Shown piece after piece: positions 21,553 to 31,197 of a stretch of 39,445 nt of DNA. Within the stretch, counting starts at the first letter, position 1, and each line of letters starts with the position of its first letter. The stretch is from assembly GCA_022841645.1 (NCBI GenBank), contig JALHRC010000007.1:13965-53409 (forward strand), in the 5' to 3' direction. The notes beneath the pieces were generated by a model that was not told the origin of the DNA, made no database searches, and was given only the letters and a program-made list of their open reading frames with translations. Source of the DNA: Minisyncoccota bacterium (GTDB lineage Bacteria > Patescibacteriota > Minisyncoccia > Phycocordibacterales > UBA918). A program made the translations under genes and the position numbers.

Positions 21553-22245
21553 ATGATGCTCCTTCGTTCCCCGTCACCGTACGCTGGCTTTACCCTCATT
21601 GAAATGATTGTCTCTTTGGGGGTGTTCGCGGTGGTGTCCACCATTACGGTTGGTGCCTTGCTGACCCTCGTGGCTGCCAATCAGCGCTTTCAGTACGAGC
21701 AGGGAATTATGTCGAATCTCTCCTTTGCCGTCGATAGTATGGCGCGCGAGATGCGCATGGGCTTTAATTACTTCTGTGCCTCGGCGGCATCAGTGAGCGA
21801 CGGTGTGGATGTCGATGGACAATCGCGGCGGATTTTTGCAGCAAATAACGATCACCATGAACTCGTTGGCTCGCGTCGCCGCAATTGTGCGAGTGGTCGC
21901 GGCTCAAATCCGGTCCATGGGATTTCTTTCTATGAACAAGGTGACGACGTAACCGGACCTACTGCCAACCGGATATTGTATTTTTACGATGCCACTACAC
22001 ATAAAATCTATCGCCGCGTCGGTAATGGCGTTCCAGAGTCCATTACTTCCGATAGCATTAGAATTGTTGACGCCAACTTCCACGCCACGAATACCGTAGG
22101 AGGCCTGTTCCCTCCCGGTCCCTTTGACCAAGGCCAGCCAATGGTGACCATTTTTATTGCGGCCGAGTCAAACGACGATCCGCAAACACCCCGGAAGCAG
22201 TATTATTTGCAAACAACCGTGACGCAGCGCCGTCTTGATCTTTAG
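21553..22245 (+). CDS. Minor pilin, PilW/GspJ-like
   Basis: The leader MMLLRSPSPYAG precedes |FTLIEMIVSLGVFAVVSTIT. The 230-residue length and the internal segment MAREMRMGFNYFC resemble PilW/GspJ-type minor pilins, which cap the fibre tip. The segment with NDHHELVGSRRRNC and SNPVHGISFYEQ is probably a surface loop. Starts 6 nt after the previous gene and ends 3 nt before the next. Confidence 0.85.
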   Translation: MMLLRSPSPYAGFTLIEMIVSLGVFAVVSTITVGALLTLVAANQRFQYEQGIMSNLSFAVDSMAREMRMGFNYFCASAASVSDGVDVDGQSRRIFAANNDHHELVGSRRRNCASGRGSNPVHGISFYEQGDDVTGPTANRILYFYDATTHKIYRRVGNGVPESITSDSIRIVDANFHATNTVGGLFPPGPFDQGQPMVTIFIAAESNDDPQTPRKQYYLQTTVTQRRLDL

Positions 22246-22247
22246 CT

Positions 22248-22863
22248 ATGTTCAGTCACCACACTACACGCTCTTTAGTCACCGGATTTACACTAGTTGA
22301 AACACTGGTGGCAATTTCGGTACTTCTCCTTGTGGTCATTGGGCCACTTACTATTACCGCTCGTACGGCCAAAAGCTCAACGTTTGCGACCGAACAGACC
22401 ATCGCTCACTACATCGCGCAGGAAGGCCTTGAGTTTGCGCAGAAAGCGCGTGATGATCTGTTGCTCGAGCACTTCCGGTTGGCGTCGACGACACCACCAC
22501 TTACCCCGCTCGCTAATCCATGGGGGCAATTTTCCAACCAGTCAGGCACCTTTGCCCACTGTTACACAGCTACGGGGTGTGGACTGCAAACCAACAACAC
22601 GGGAACCGTGTTGGCACCAGTCAATTGTAGTGTGTCCGCCAATGCGTGTCGTATTTACTATTCAGCGGCTACTACTGAACGTAGCCGTTATCGGCATTCA
22701 CCAACTACCAATACAACAATCCAGCCCTACACGCGTACCATCCGCTTTCAAAGAATTGACAATGGGGGAGTAGTGAATGAGGTGCGGGTGATTTCTGAGG
22801 TAACCTGGCGCACGGGCTCACTGATCGCACCGCAACGGGTGCGGCTTGAGACTTCACTTTTCA

Positions 22864-22883
<20 letters not shown>
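22248..22883 (+). CDS. Minor pilin, PilV/GspI-like
   Basis: The leader MFSHHTTRSLVTG precedes |FTLVETLVAISVLLLVVIG. The segment ATEQTIAHYIAQEGLEFAQK matches the PilV/GspI pattern of a helix continuing with A-x2-A-EG-E. The head holds four cysteines. 211 residues. Its 3' end overlaps the start of the PilX-like gene. Confidence 0.83.
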
Positions 22884-25498
<2,615 letters not shown>

Positions 25499-25513
25499 TT
25501 ACGCCCGCTCTGC

Positions 25514-25519
25514 TATCAT
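25514..25519 (+). promoter_or_regulatory. -10 box of gatCA
   Basis: TATCAT, 6 nt before the ATG at 25526. Confidence 0.5.
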
Positions 25520-25525
25520 GGCCGC

Positions 25526-25822
25526 ATGACCAAAGACGACGTGGCGCACTTGGCGCGCCTTTCGCGCCTCGCCCTTACTCCTACTGAGCTCGAACGCTAC
25601 ACCCACGAAGTTTCTTCGATTGTGGAGTATGTAAGCACTATCAAGGCTCTCTCGGGGGGCGAAAAAGCGGAGACTCCAGCCGTGGGCGCACTGTTTAACG
25701 TTGCGCGTCCTGACGTGGTAACAGTTCCGGGGGGCTCGTATACCGAATCGCTTCTAGCGGCCTTTCCTGAGCGTGAAGGACGCTTTCTTAAGGTGAAGAA
25801 AATATTGAGCCATGACGAATAA
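25526..25822 (+). CDS. gatC: Glu-tRNA(Gln)/Asp-tRNA(Asn) amidotransferase subunit C
   Basis: The 98 residues match GatC: DDVAHLARLSRLALT at the start, then EVSSIVEYVSTIKAL and a C-terminal segment ending GRFLKVKKIL. GatC wraps around GatA and stabilises the GatCAB complex. Its 3' end overlaps gatA by 11 nt, a tight operon. gatB is not in the window, so the third subunit lies elsewhere. The presence of tRNA-Gln(TTG) later in the window fits use of the indirect Gln-tRNA route. Confidence 0.93.
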   Translation: MTKDDVAHLARLSRLALTPTELERYTHEVSSIVEYVSTIKALSGGEKAETPAVGALFNVARPDVVTVPGGSYTESLLAAFPEREGRFLKVKKILSHDE

Positions 25823-27269
25823 ATTTGCTACCATCGCGGCTCTCCGTTCCGCCTTTTCTGACGGCTCGTACACTCCGGCGGCGGCAGTGGCGGATGCACT
25901 TACCACTATCACCGAGAATGATCCTGCGATTCACGCTTTTCTTCATACTTACCATGACACTGCTATAGCTGCAGCAAAGGAAGCGACGGCTGCCTATGAG
26001 GCGGGAACCGCCGACCTACCACCGCTTTTGGGGGTGCCGCTCGCAATCAAGAACAATATTTTGGTGAAGGGAGAACGCGCTACGGCGGGCTCCAAAATTC
26101 TCGAGAACTACACTGCGCCCTATGATGCGACCGTCGTAGCTCGCCTACGCGCGGCCGGGGCAATTTTTATTGGTAGCACCAACCTCGACGAGTTTGCCAT
26201 GGGAAGTTCGACTGAAAATTCAGCCTATGGTCCAACCAAAAACCCGCTCGCCCCAAGCCGCGTACCGGGCGGCTCATCCGGTGGTTCAGCAGCGGCGGTC
26301 GCGATGGGGGCGGCGCCGGCCGCGATCGGTACTGACACGGGCGGCTCGATTCGCCAACCTGCAAGCTACTGCGGTCTCGTGGGCTTCAAGCCCTCCTACG
26401 GTGCGCTCTCCCGCTATGGCCTTATTGCTATGGGCTCGTCACTTGACCAAGCTGGGCCCCTTACACATACGGTAGCTGATGCAGAACTCCTTCACACCAT
26501 TATGGCGGGCAAGGACCCACTCGACGCAACGAGTTACGACCTTTCTCCCACGGCGTACGACAAGGCCAAGCCACTGACGATCGGGGTACCACGCGCGTTT
26601 CTTAAAGATGGAATCGATGACGACGTGGCCGCTCTCTTTGAAAAGCACCTCACCGAAGTACGTGCCCTCGGTCACCAGGTGGTGGATGTTGATCTGCCAC
26701 TGTTTGAGCAGGGTCTGGCTGCCTACTACATCGTTATGCCGGCCGAAGTGTCGTCAAACCTGGCCCGGTATGACGGTATTCGTTATGGACTTTCCGTCCC
26801 TGGAGACGATCTCCTGGCGGTCTACGAAAATACTCGGGCGGCGGGCTTTGGTGACGAGGTGAAACGGCGCATTATCCTCGGCACGCACGTGCTCTCCTCG
26901 GGTTACTATGACGCCTACTACAAACAAGCCGAGCGAGTGCGTACTATGATGCGTGCTGAATTGGCCGCCACCTTTGCCGGCGTGGATGTCATTGTTACTC
27001 CTACGACTCCTACGCCTGCTTTTACCTTCGGTGCTCAGGCCGACCCACTGTCTATGTATCGCCAAGATATTTTTACCGTCCCGGTCAATCTTGCGGGTAT
27101 TCCAGCACTGTCGTTCCCCATGGGAACCGTACAACGAGAGAGTGATACTCTGCCGGTTGGGGTACAATATAGTGCGCCGATCGGGTCTGATGCGCGTCTC
27201 CTCGCCATCGGCCGCGTTCTCTACGATGAGCGCTCGGCGTCCACATCATGGACCCCACCCCAACAGTAA
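25812..27269 (+). CDS. gatA: Glu-tRNA(Gln) amidotransferase subunit A
   Basis: GatA hydrolyses glutamine and passes ammonia to GatB for conversion of mischarged Glu-tRNA(Gln). The amidase triad is intact: Lys80 (PLAIKNNIL), Ser155 (VPGGSSGGSAAA) and Ser179 (TDTGGSIRQPAS), at positions standard for the family. Length 485 is normal. Translational overlap with gatC upstream and with the HEPN-like membrane gene downstream (starts at 27248, inside the gatA end) implies one transcript. Confidence 0.96.
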   Translation: MTNKFATIAALRSAFSDGSYTPAAAVADALTTITENDPAIHAFLHTYHDTAIAAAKEATAAYEAGTADLPPLLGVPLAIKNNILVKGERATAGSKILENYTAPYDATVVARLRAAGAIFIGSTNLDEFAMGSSTENSAYGPTKNPLAPSRVPGGSSGGSAAAVAMGAAPAAIGTDTGGSIRQPASYCGLVGFKPSYGALSRYGLIAMGSSLDQAGPLTHTVADAELLHTIMAGKDPLDATSYDLSPTAYDKAKPLTIGVPRAFLKDGIDDDVAALFEKHLTEVRALGHQVVDVDLPLFEQGLAAYYIVMPAEVSSNLARYDGIRYGLSVPGDDLLAVYENTRAAGFGDEVKRRIILGTHVLSSGYYDAYYKQAERVRTMMRAELAATFAGVDVIVTPTTPTPAFTFGAQADPLSMYRQDIFTVPVNLAGIPALSFPMGTVQRESDTLPVGVQYSAPIGSDARLLAIGRVLYDERSASTSWTPPQQ

Positions 27270-27871
27270 CTGCGACGACCACAAGCGGACAACTCGAACT
27301 TGTCGGTTACGACGCCGTGACACCTTTTTTGGGCTGGCTGTTTGGCGACGGCCCGCTCTCAGGTGGCGTGGGTGGCATTGTCAGTACCTTGGCTTCTCTT
27401 TGGTCGGTCTATGCCATTCTCGCCTACCTCTTTTCAGCTATCTGTCTCGGTCTCTACGTCTACGCCAAAGTGCGCACGGGGCAGCTTGAAGAACTGCAGG
27501 ACGAAATGATCGCCAAGGCTGAAGAATTGTATGATGAACAGTACCGGACCGGACCGAAGAACGACCGCTTGGCTGACGTGATGAATCATATTTCGAGTGA
27601 TAATCCAAACGACTGGAAACTCGCCATTATTGAGGCTGACATTATTCTCGACGATTCCCTCAAGCGTGCGGGGTATGGCGGTGCTTCGCTTGGCGAGCGT
27701 CTGCGCAGTCTCACGCCAACTCAACTACCCAGCCTCGATGATGCGTGGCAGGCACATAAAGTGCGCAACCAAGTAGCGCACGGTGGGGCTGACTTCGTCC
27801 TCACGAAGCGCCTCGCGGAAGATACTATCAAACAATATCGTCGGGTCTTTGCAGATTTGGGTGTGGGGTAG
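27248..27871 (+). CDS. Membrane-anchored HEPN-like protein (207 aa)
   Basis: A hydrophobic region at about 43-73 (SLWSVYAILAYLFSAICLGL) anchors the protein. A cytoplasmic helical domain follows with NDWKLAIIEADIILDDSLKR and KVRNQVAHGG. R173-NQVA-H178 is an Rx4H motif as in HEPN domains, which in many proteins form RNase active sites. I recall similar membrane proteins as common in Parcubacteria, without a known function. Its ATG lies within the 3' end of gatA, so it is co-transcribed with gatCA. The RNase idea is inference from the motif; several HEPN proteins are non-catalytic. Confidence 0.75.
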   Translation: MDPTPTVTATTTSGQLELVGYDAVTPFLGWLFGDGPLSGGVGGIVSTLASLWSVYAILAYLFSAICLGLYVYAKVRTGQLEELQDEMIAKAEELYDEQYRTGPKNDRLADVMNHISSDNPNDWKLAIIEADIILDDSLKRAGYGGASLGERLRSLTPTQLPSLDDAWQAHKVRNQVAHGGADFVLTKRLAEDTIKQYRRVFADLGVG

Positions 27872-27893
27872 AGGGTTTTATTACGGCGAAAGA

Positions 27894-27930
27894 AAGGGTG
27901 TGAGCGCACGACGAGTGCGCTCACACCCTT
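27894..27930 (+). terminator. 16-bp hairpin after gatCA operon
   Basis: AAGGGTGTGAGCGCAC with its exact complement, loop GACGA, no T run after it. Confidence 0.65.
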
Positions 27931-27991
27931 GCGCCGTCGTCATTTGTGGTGTACCCTCATAGCACTCGTTTGCAGCTGCGAAGTAATTTTA

Positions 27992-28045
27992 GGGGGGTAG
28001 AGGAGCGGTATCGAGCGGAAGAATTATTCTGTCTCATAACCTCCC
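27992..28045 (+). pseudogene. tRNA-fMet fragment upstream of the intact gene
   Basis: 27992-28010 matches 28088-28106 (tRNA 5' part) at 18 of 19 positions, and 28034-28045 repeats CTCATAACCTCC, the anticodon loop and 3' stem strand. The 5' anticodon-stem strand and the T-arm are missing. It is a broken tandem copy about 96 bp upstream. Confidence 0.65.
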
Positions 28046-28086
28046 CTGAGATCGCTAAAAAGTGATGTGAGAGTAAAAATGAATAT

Positions 28087-28157
28087 AGCGGGGTAGAGGA
28101 GCGGTACCTCGGGAGGCTCATAACCTCCAGACCCCGGTTCGATTCCGGGCCCCGCAA
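28087..28157 (+). tRNA. tRNA-fMet(CAT), initiator type
   Basis: Acceptor GCGGGG/CCCCGC with an unpaired A1/A72 end, D-stem GAGG/CCTC giving A11-T24, anticodon arm GGAGG-CTCATAA-CCTCC and T-arm CCCGG-TTCGATT-CCGGG. The 1-72 mismatch and A11-T24 are initiator features. However, only two of the three initiator G-C pairs (29-31) are present, A-T replacing one. CCA not encoded. Confidence 0.8.
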
Positions 28158-28164
28158 CAACATA

Positions 28165-28200
28165 CACAAAAAGACCTGACACCAGTCAGGTCTTTTTGTG
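28165..28200 (+). terminator. Terminator after tRNA-fMet
   Basis: 16-bp stem CACAAAAAGACCTGAC with its complement, loop ACCA. Confidence 0.9.
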
Positions 28201-28264
28201 GTTTAACTACGACGGCTAGTAAAAACATGTAGATTTCTAGTAGCTTTCCTTTTAGGCAATCTGC

Positions 28265-28270
28265 TACAGT
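28265..28270 (+). promoter_or_regulatory. -10 box of the nucleotidyltransferase gene
   Basis: TACAGT, 8 nt before the ATG at 28279. Confidence 0.45.
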
Positions 28271-28278
28271 AGCAACAT

Positions 28279-28983
28279 ATGCAATGCGTTATTTTGGCAG
28301 CGGGGAAGGGTACTCGGCTGCGGCCACTGACGGAAACCACCCCGAAGCCGCTCGTAAAAGTAGCGGGGAAGGCTCTTTTAGATCACGTGGTTGAAGCGCT
28401 CCCGAGTGCGGTTGAGGAAATTATTTTGGTGATTGGATATTTAAGCGAACAGATACGCACTCACTGCGGCGAGACGTACTACGGACGGAAGGTCACGTAC
28501 GTGGTGCAAGAGGAACAACGAGGTACCGGGCACGCTTTGTGGTTGTGCAAGGATCTTATCAAGGGTCGTTTTCTCTACATGTTTGCTGACGACCTCCACG
28601 GCCGGGCAGATATTGCCCGTGCCTGCTCGTATACACGCTCAATGCTCACTCTTACCACCGATACTCCCGAACGCTTTGGTATTGTAGTGCGTAACCCTGA
28701 CGGTACTCTCGCGGAATTTGTTGAAAAACCGTCACACCCACCATCGAACCTGGCGTCCACTGGTGTTTTTGTGCTCGATCAGCATATCTTTTCGTACGAT
28801 CTTGCCATTGAGACGAAAGGAGAGTTTTATCATACTGATGTGATCAAGGAATATGCCAAGGATCACCCGATAGCGGTGGTGGAGCAGTCTCTGTGGATCC
28901 CGATTGGCTACCCTGAAGACATTGGGAAGGCTGAACGTATTTTGGCCGCCCGGTCACTCGTGGGTGAGGGGAGTCGAATCTAA
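28279..28983 (+). CDS. Sugar-phosphate nucleotidyltransferase
   Basis: The nucleotidyltransferase signature AAGKGTRLRPLTETTPKPLV is at residues 7-26, followed by GTGHAL (base recognition), FADDL (metal-binding Asp) and FVEKP (substrate lysine). These are the features of GlmU/RfbA/GalU-type enzymes that make NDP-sugars from sugar-1-phosphate. At 234 residues it lacks the C-terminal acyltransferase helix of GlmU, so it is a stand-alone pyrophosphorylase. The exact sugar cannot be told. A single-gene unit with a predicted leaderless mRNA. Confidence 0.9.
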   Translation: MQCVILAAGKGTRLRPLTETTPKPLVKVAGKALLDHVVEALPSAVEEIILVIGYLSEQIRTHCGETYYGRKVTYVVQEEQRGTGHALWLCKDLIKGRFLYMFADDLHGRADIARACSYTRSMLTLTTDTPERFGIVVRNPDGTLAEFVEKPSHPPSNLASTGVFVLDQHIFSYDLAIETKGEFYHTDVIKEYAKDHPIAVVEQSLWIPIGYPEDIGKAERILAARSLVGEGSRI

Positions 28984-28998
28984 GCCTTGAGCAGTAGA

Positions 28999-29028
28999 TA
29001 CTGAATCAACTCTAGAGTTAATTCAGTA
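28999..29028. repeat. 15-bp inverted repeat upstream of the HTH/LAGLIDADG-like gene
   Basis: TACTGAATCAACTCT with AGAGTTAATTCAGTA, no spacer and one mismatch. It follows the nucleotidyltransferase stop and may be its terminator or the end of a mobile unit. A similar hairpin precedes the paralogue at 38.5 kb. Confidence 0.6.
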
Positions 29029-29097
29029 CATTGGTAGATAACGAGAGTTGAATGTAGAAGATATGGCGCTGTGTCTAAGTGAACCACGGCTATATGG

Positions 29098-29103
29098 TAG
29101 AAT
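29098..29103 (+). promoter_or_regulatory. -10 box of the HTH/LAGLIDADG-like gene
   Basis: TAGAAT, 6 nt before the ATG at 29110. Confidence 0.5.
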
Positions 29104-29109
29104 AAACAT

Positions 29110-29790
29110 ATGGCTAAAACACAGGAAAAGGGGAGAGCTGTGAAGATGAGGCGACAGGGCGTAAGTATTAAAGATATTGCCACTCAGGTCGGGGTCTCTC
29201 CGGCAACAGTTAGCATATGGTGTCAGGATATTTTGCTTACCAGAGCCCAGAAAGAGAAGTTGTTTAAAAAGCAGATTGCGGCTGGACACAAAGGTCGCAT
29301 GATTGGCGCTCTCAAAAATAAGCAGATGAGGCTGCAGAATGTGGCTAATCAGGCAGTGATAGCACAGAGGCGTTTGGGAGGACTTTCCGCCCGTGACCGG
29401 TTTCTTTTGGGGATTGGTCTCTACTGGGGTGAAGGGACAAAGAGCCGTCAATCTGCAACGGCGATAGTAAATTCAGACCCGGACATAGTGCTTTTTGCTC
29501 GTGATTGGTTTGAAAATCTGGGGGTCAATCGATGTGACTTTCGGGTTTACGTATCGATTTCTTCTCTCCATAAGGAACGGGAAATAGCAATTGTTAATTT
29601 TTGGTCTCGTACTTTGGCCATACCAAGGCAGCAATTCAACCGGGTCACCTATTTTAAGACAGCACGAAAAAAGGTTTACGAAAACCACGATTCGTATTAT
29701 GGTATTGTGGCTTTGCGCGTACGAAGGGGAACTGACCTGAAATATATGATTTTAGGTCTTATCGATGCGTGTAAGGTATTGCCGGGGTAG
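29110..29790 (+). CDS. HTH plus LAGLIDADG-like protein ending inside tRNA-Met
   Basis: The N-terminal helix-turn-helix (VKMRRQGVSIKDIATQVGVS then PATVSIWCQ, residues 11-38) is of the resolvase/HTH_23 kind. After a basic linker, residues 100-111 (LGIGLYWGEGTK) resemble a LAGLIDADG motif, with Glu in the catalytic acid position. The rest alternates strands and helices as in single-motif homing endonucleases. The last codons GCC-GGGG-TAG region are shared with tRNA-Met: the stop codon TAG is U8-A9-G10 of the tRNA. A paralogue with the same arrangement is at 38574-39273. Nuclease function is inference. Confidence 0.7.
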   Translation: MAKTQEKGRAVKMRRQGVSIKDIATQVGVSPATVSIWCQDILLTRAQKEKLFKKQIAAGHKGRMIGALKNKQMRLQNVANQAVIAQRRLGGLSARDRFLLGIGLYWGEGTKSRQSATAIVNSDPDIVLFARDWFENLGVNRCDFRVYVSISSLHKEREIAIVNFWSRTLAIPRQQFNRVTYFKTARKKVYENHDSYYGIVALRVRRGTDLKYMILGLIDACKVLPG

Positions 29791-29855
29791 CTCAGTTGGT
29801 TAGTAGCGTGGGACTCATAAGCCCAAGGTCGTGAGTTCGAATCTCACCCCCGGCA
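29781..29855 (+). tRNA. tRNA-Met(CAT), elongator type
   Basis: Acceptor GCCGGGG/CCCCGGC, anticodon arm TGGGA-CTCATAA-GCCCA, T-arm GTGAG-TTCGAAT-CTCAC. The D-arm has an extra T (GTTAGTAGC), leaving three pairs, and there is an A.G pair at 31-39. A CAT tRNA could also be tRNA-Ile2. Its first ten bases double as the end of the upstream reading frame. Confidence 0.88.
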
Positions 29856-29880
29856 CAGCTCAGAGGTGGCGTTTTAGAGA

Positions 29881-29909
29881 TCAAAGCAGCAGTCATGAAG
29901 CTGCTTTGA
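29881..29909 (+). terminator. Hairpin after tRNA-Met
   Basis: TCAAAGCAGC with GCTGCTTTGA, 9-nt loop. No T run on the plus strand, so it may be a processing hairpin instead. The sequence 29910-30003 holds a TATACT box (near 29926) and an ACAAACTT/AAGTTTGT stem before tRNA-Asp. Confidence 0.45.
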
Positions 29910-30003
29910 AAATTTATGAAATCATGTATACTACGGGGCACAAACTTTTTTTGAAGCGCAAAAAAGTAGTTTTTGAGAAGTTTGTAAAAATGAGGAAGAA
30001 AGT

Positions 30004-30294
30004 GCGGGCGTAGCTCAGCTGGTTAGAGCGCTTCCCTGTAGCAATGCAGCTTTCTGTCGAAATGGCAGATTGAAACTTTCCGGGATATCGGTGAAGGCTA
30101 AGTCTTGTAATGAGATATGCGAATACCGAGGGAACCCCATACACACAAACACATAGTGTGGGGGCGCCGTAGAGACTAGATACCGGAACACCTACAAGCA
30201 CATATGCTCACGGTGAAGATATAGTCCATGCCGTTATGAAAATAGCGGATTACATGCACGGAAGAGGCCGAGGGTTCGAGTCCCTTCGCTCGCG
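30004..30294 (+). tRNA. tRNA-Asp(GTC) interrupted by a group I intron
   Basis: Exon 1 (30004-30039) ends in CTTCC-CTGT and exon 2 (30257-30294) begins CAC-GGAAG, so splicing yields a perfect anticodon loop CTGTCAC (anticodon GTC) and a 74-nt tRNA. The acceptor is GCGGGCG/CGCTCGC with one G.U and the T-arm is GAGGG-TTCGAGT-CCCTT. The intron sits between positions 35 and 36. CCA not encoded. The tRNA 3' end is copied twice downstream in tRNA-tail elements. Confidence 0.9.
30040..30256 (+). ncRNA. Group I self-splicing intron in tRNA-Asp (217 nt)
   Basis: The 5' splice site follows a U paired with G of the internal guide (CTGT with GCAG, forming P1). P7 can be drawn as GACTA of GTAGAGACTAGATA with TAGTC of the S element AAGATATAGTCC. 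A GC hairpin (CCCCATAC...GTGTGGGGG) fits P6, and the intron ends in G (30256). Size and site type fit the compact subgroup IC3 introns of bacterial tRNAs. There is no ORF inside. Confidence 0.85.
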
Positions 30295-30296
30295 CA

Positions 30297-30461
30297 GGCA
30301 AAAACCGCCAAAAGGCGGTTTTTGTGTGCGGGCGAAAGTGTTGGTGTGGGACACCAACACGTGGGACTCGAAGCCCGATTGAGCTGGATTGGGAGCGTAG
30401 CGAACCAATCCAGCCAATTGGGGTACTGAACCTGTAAGGTTCGAGTCCCTTCGCTCGCGCA
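30297..30461 (+). repeat. tRNA-tail element E (core family 2)
   Basis: It starts with a terminator hairpin (30300-30324). Then comes an inverted tRNA-Asp tail split by a hairpin (TTGGTGT...ACACCAA) and the family 2 core (stem GCTGGATTGG/CCAATCCAGC) nearly identical to element D. It ends at 30438-30461 with a 24-nt exact copy of the tRNA-Asp 3' end (30273-30296). Confidence 0.75.
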
Positions 30462-30698
30462 AGACAATGAGGCCGGCACGTTAGTGCCGGCCGATTGTGT
30501 TTTGCGACGGTGTGAAGGGGCTCGAAGGGCGAAGTCGGGGGTCCCTCTGGGCCGACTAGCCGGGGTCGATCGAATGAGGTTTTATGAGACGAAGTCGAAG
30601 TAAAACCCATGAGAGTGACCGAGTCCCTTCGCTCGCGCACGAAAAATATCCCCGTAATGGGGAATTTTTTGTGCGAGCGAAAGTATCGGTGTGGGACG
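30462..30698 (+). repeat. tRNA-tail element C (core family 1) plus truncated follower
   Basis: GGGGTCGATCGAATGAGG, a GGTTTTA/TAAAACC hairpin and GAGAGTGACCGAGTC place it with elements A1 and B. Its direct tRNA-Asp tail is at 30620-30639 (20 nt exact). A further terminator (about 30641-30671) and a partial inverted tail (GTGCGAGCGAAAG...GGGAC) show the start of another, truncated unit. Confidence 0.7.
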
Positions 30699-30733
30699 AG
30701 AATGTTTGTACCAGTGTGCCAAACTGACTGTTA

Positions 30734-30739
30734 TATACT
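30734..30739 (+). promoter_or_regulatory. -10 box of the HIT gene
   Basis: TATACT, 6 nt before the ATG at 30746. Confidence 0.6.
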
Positions 30740-30745
30740 AGAAGT

Positions 30746-31192
30746 ATGGACATCTTGGACATTCCTTTTCGTGATAGCACACACGTTATTTATGATGGAA
30801 CACATTGGACACTTATTTTGCACCGTGACAACCAGTCGTACCTGGGACGTTCGATTGTCTATTTAAAATCACGAATTGACGACGATGTCCTTACTCTCAG
30901 TGATGCGGAGCGAAACGAACTGTGGCTGGATATTTTACCCAAATACAAGCAGTCCATGGAAGCAGCTTTTTCTGCTGACAGGATCAATTACTCTCATCTT
31001 GCAAATACTGAACATTTCATCCACTGGCACTTAGTGCCTCGGTATGAAAAGAACCCGGTACGCGAATGTGAAGGCGAAACTTTTGTCGATGAGCGTGTCG
31101 GTAAGCATTATGCGCCGGCGCCGGAAAAGCCCGTGTCGGCGCAGGTGATGGACGCAATTTTAGAAAAAATAAAAGAACACTGGCCACGTTAA
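30746..31192 (+). CDS. HIT-like nucleotide hydrolase/transferase
   Basis: The 148-residue protein carries the histidine-triad segment NTEHFIHWHLVPRY with H90, H93 and H95, matching the HIT layout h-H-x-H-x-x with the N-terminal strand region THWTLILHRDNQSYLG before it. HIT proteins cleave nucleotidyl bonds such as Ap4A, AMP-lysine or adenylated substrates. The spacing of the first His differs slightly from canonical HxHxH, so the subgroup is unclear. First of a run of five plus-strand genes with short gaps; predicted leaderless. Confidence 0.78.
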   Translation: MDILDIPFRDSTHVIYDGTHWTLILHRDNQSYLGRSIVYLKSRIDDDVLTLSDAERNELWLDILPKYKQSMEAAFSADRINYSHLANTEHFIHWHLVPRYEKNPVRECEGETFVDERVGKHYAPAPEKPVSAQVMDAILEKIKEHWPR

Positions 31193-31197
31193 ATAGT

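Noticed and set aside
30176-30780. Minus-strand frames with RERRDSNPRPL-type peptides downstream of tRNA-Asp
   Set aside because: Same artefact: antisense of tRNA-Asp exon 2 and elements E and C.
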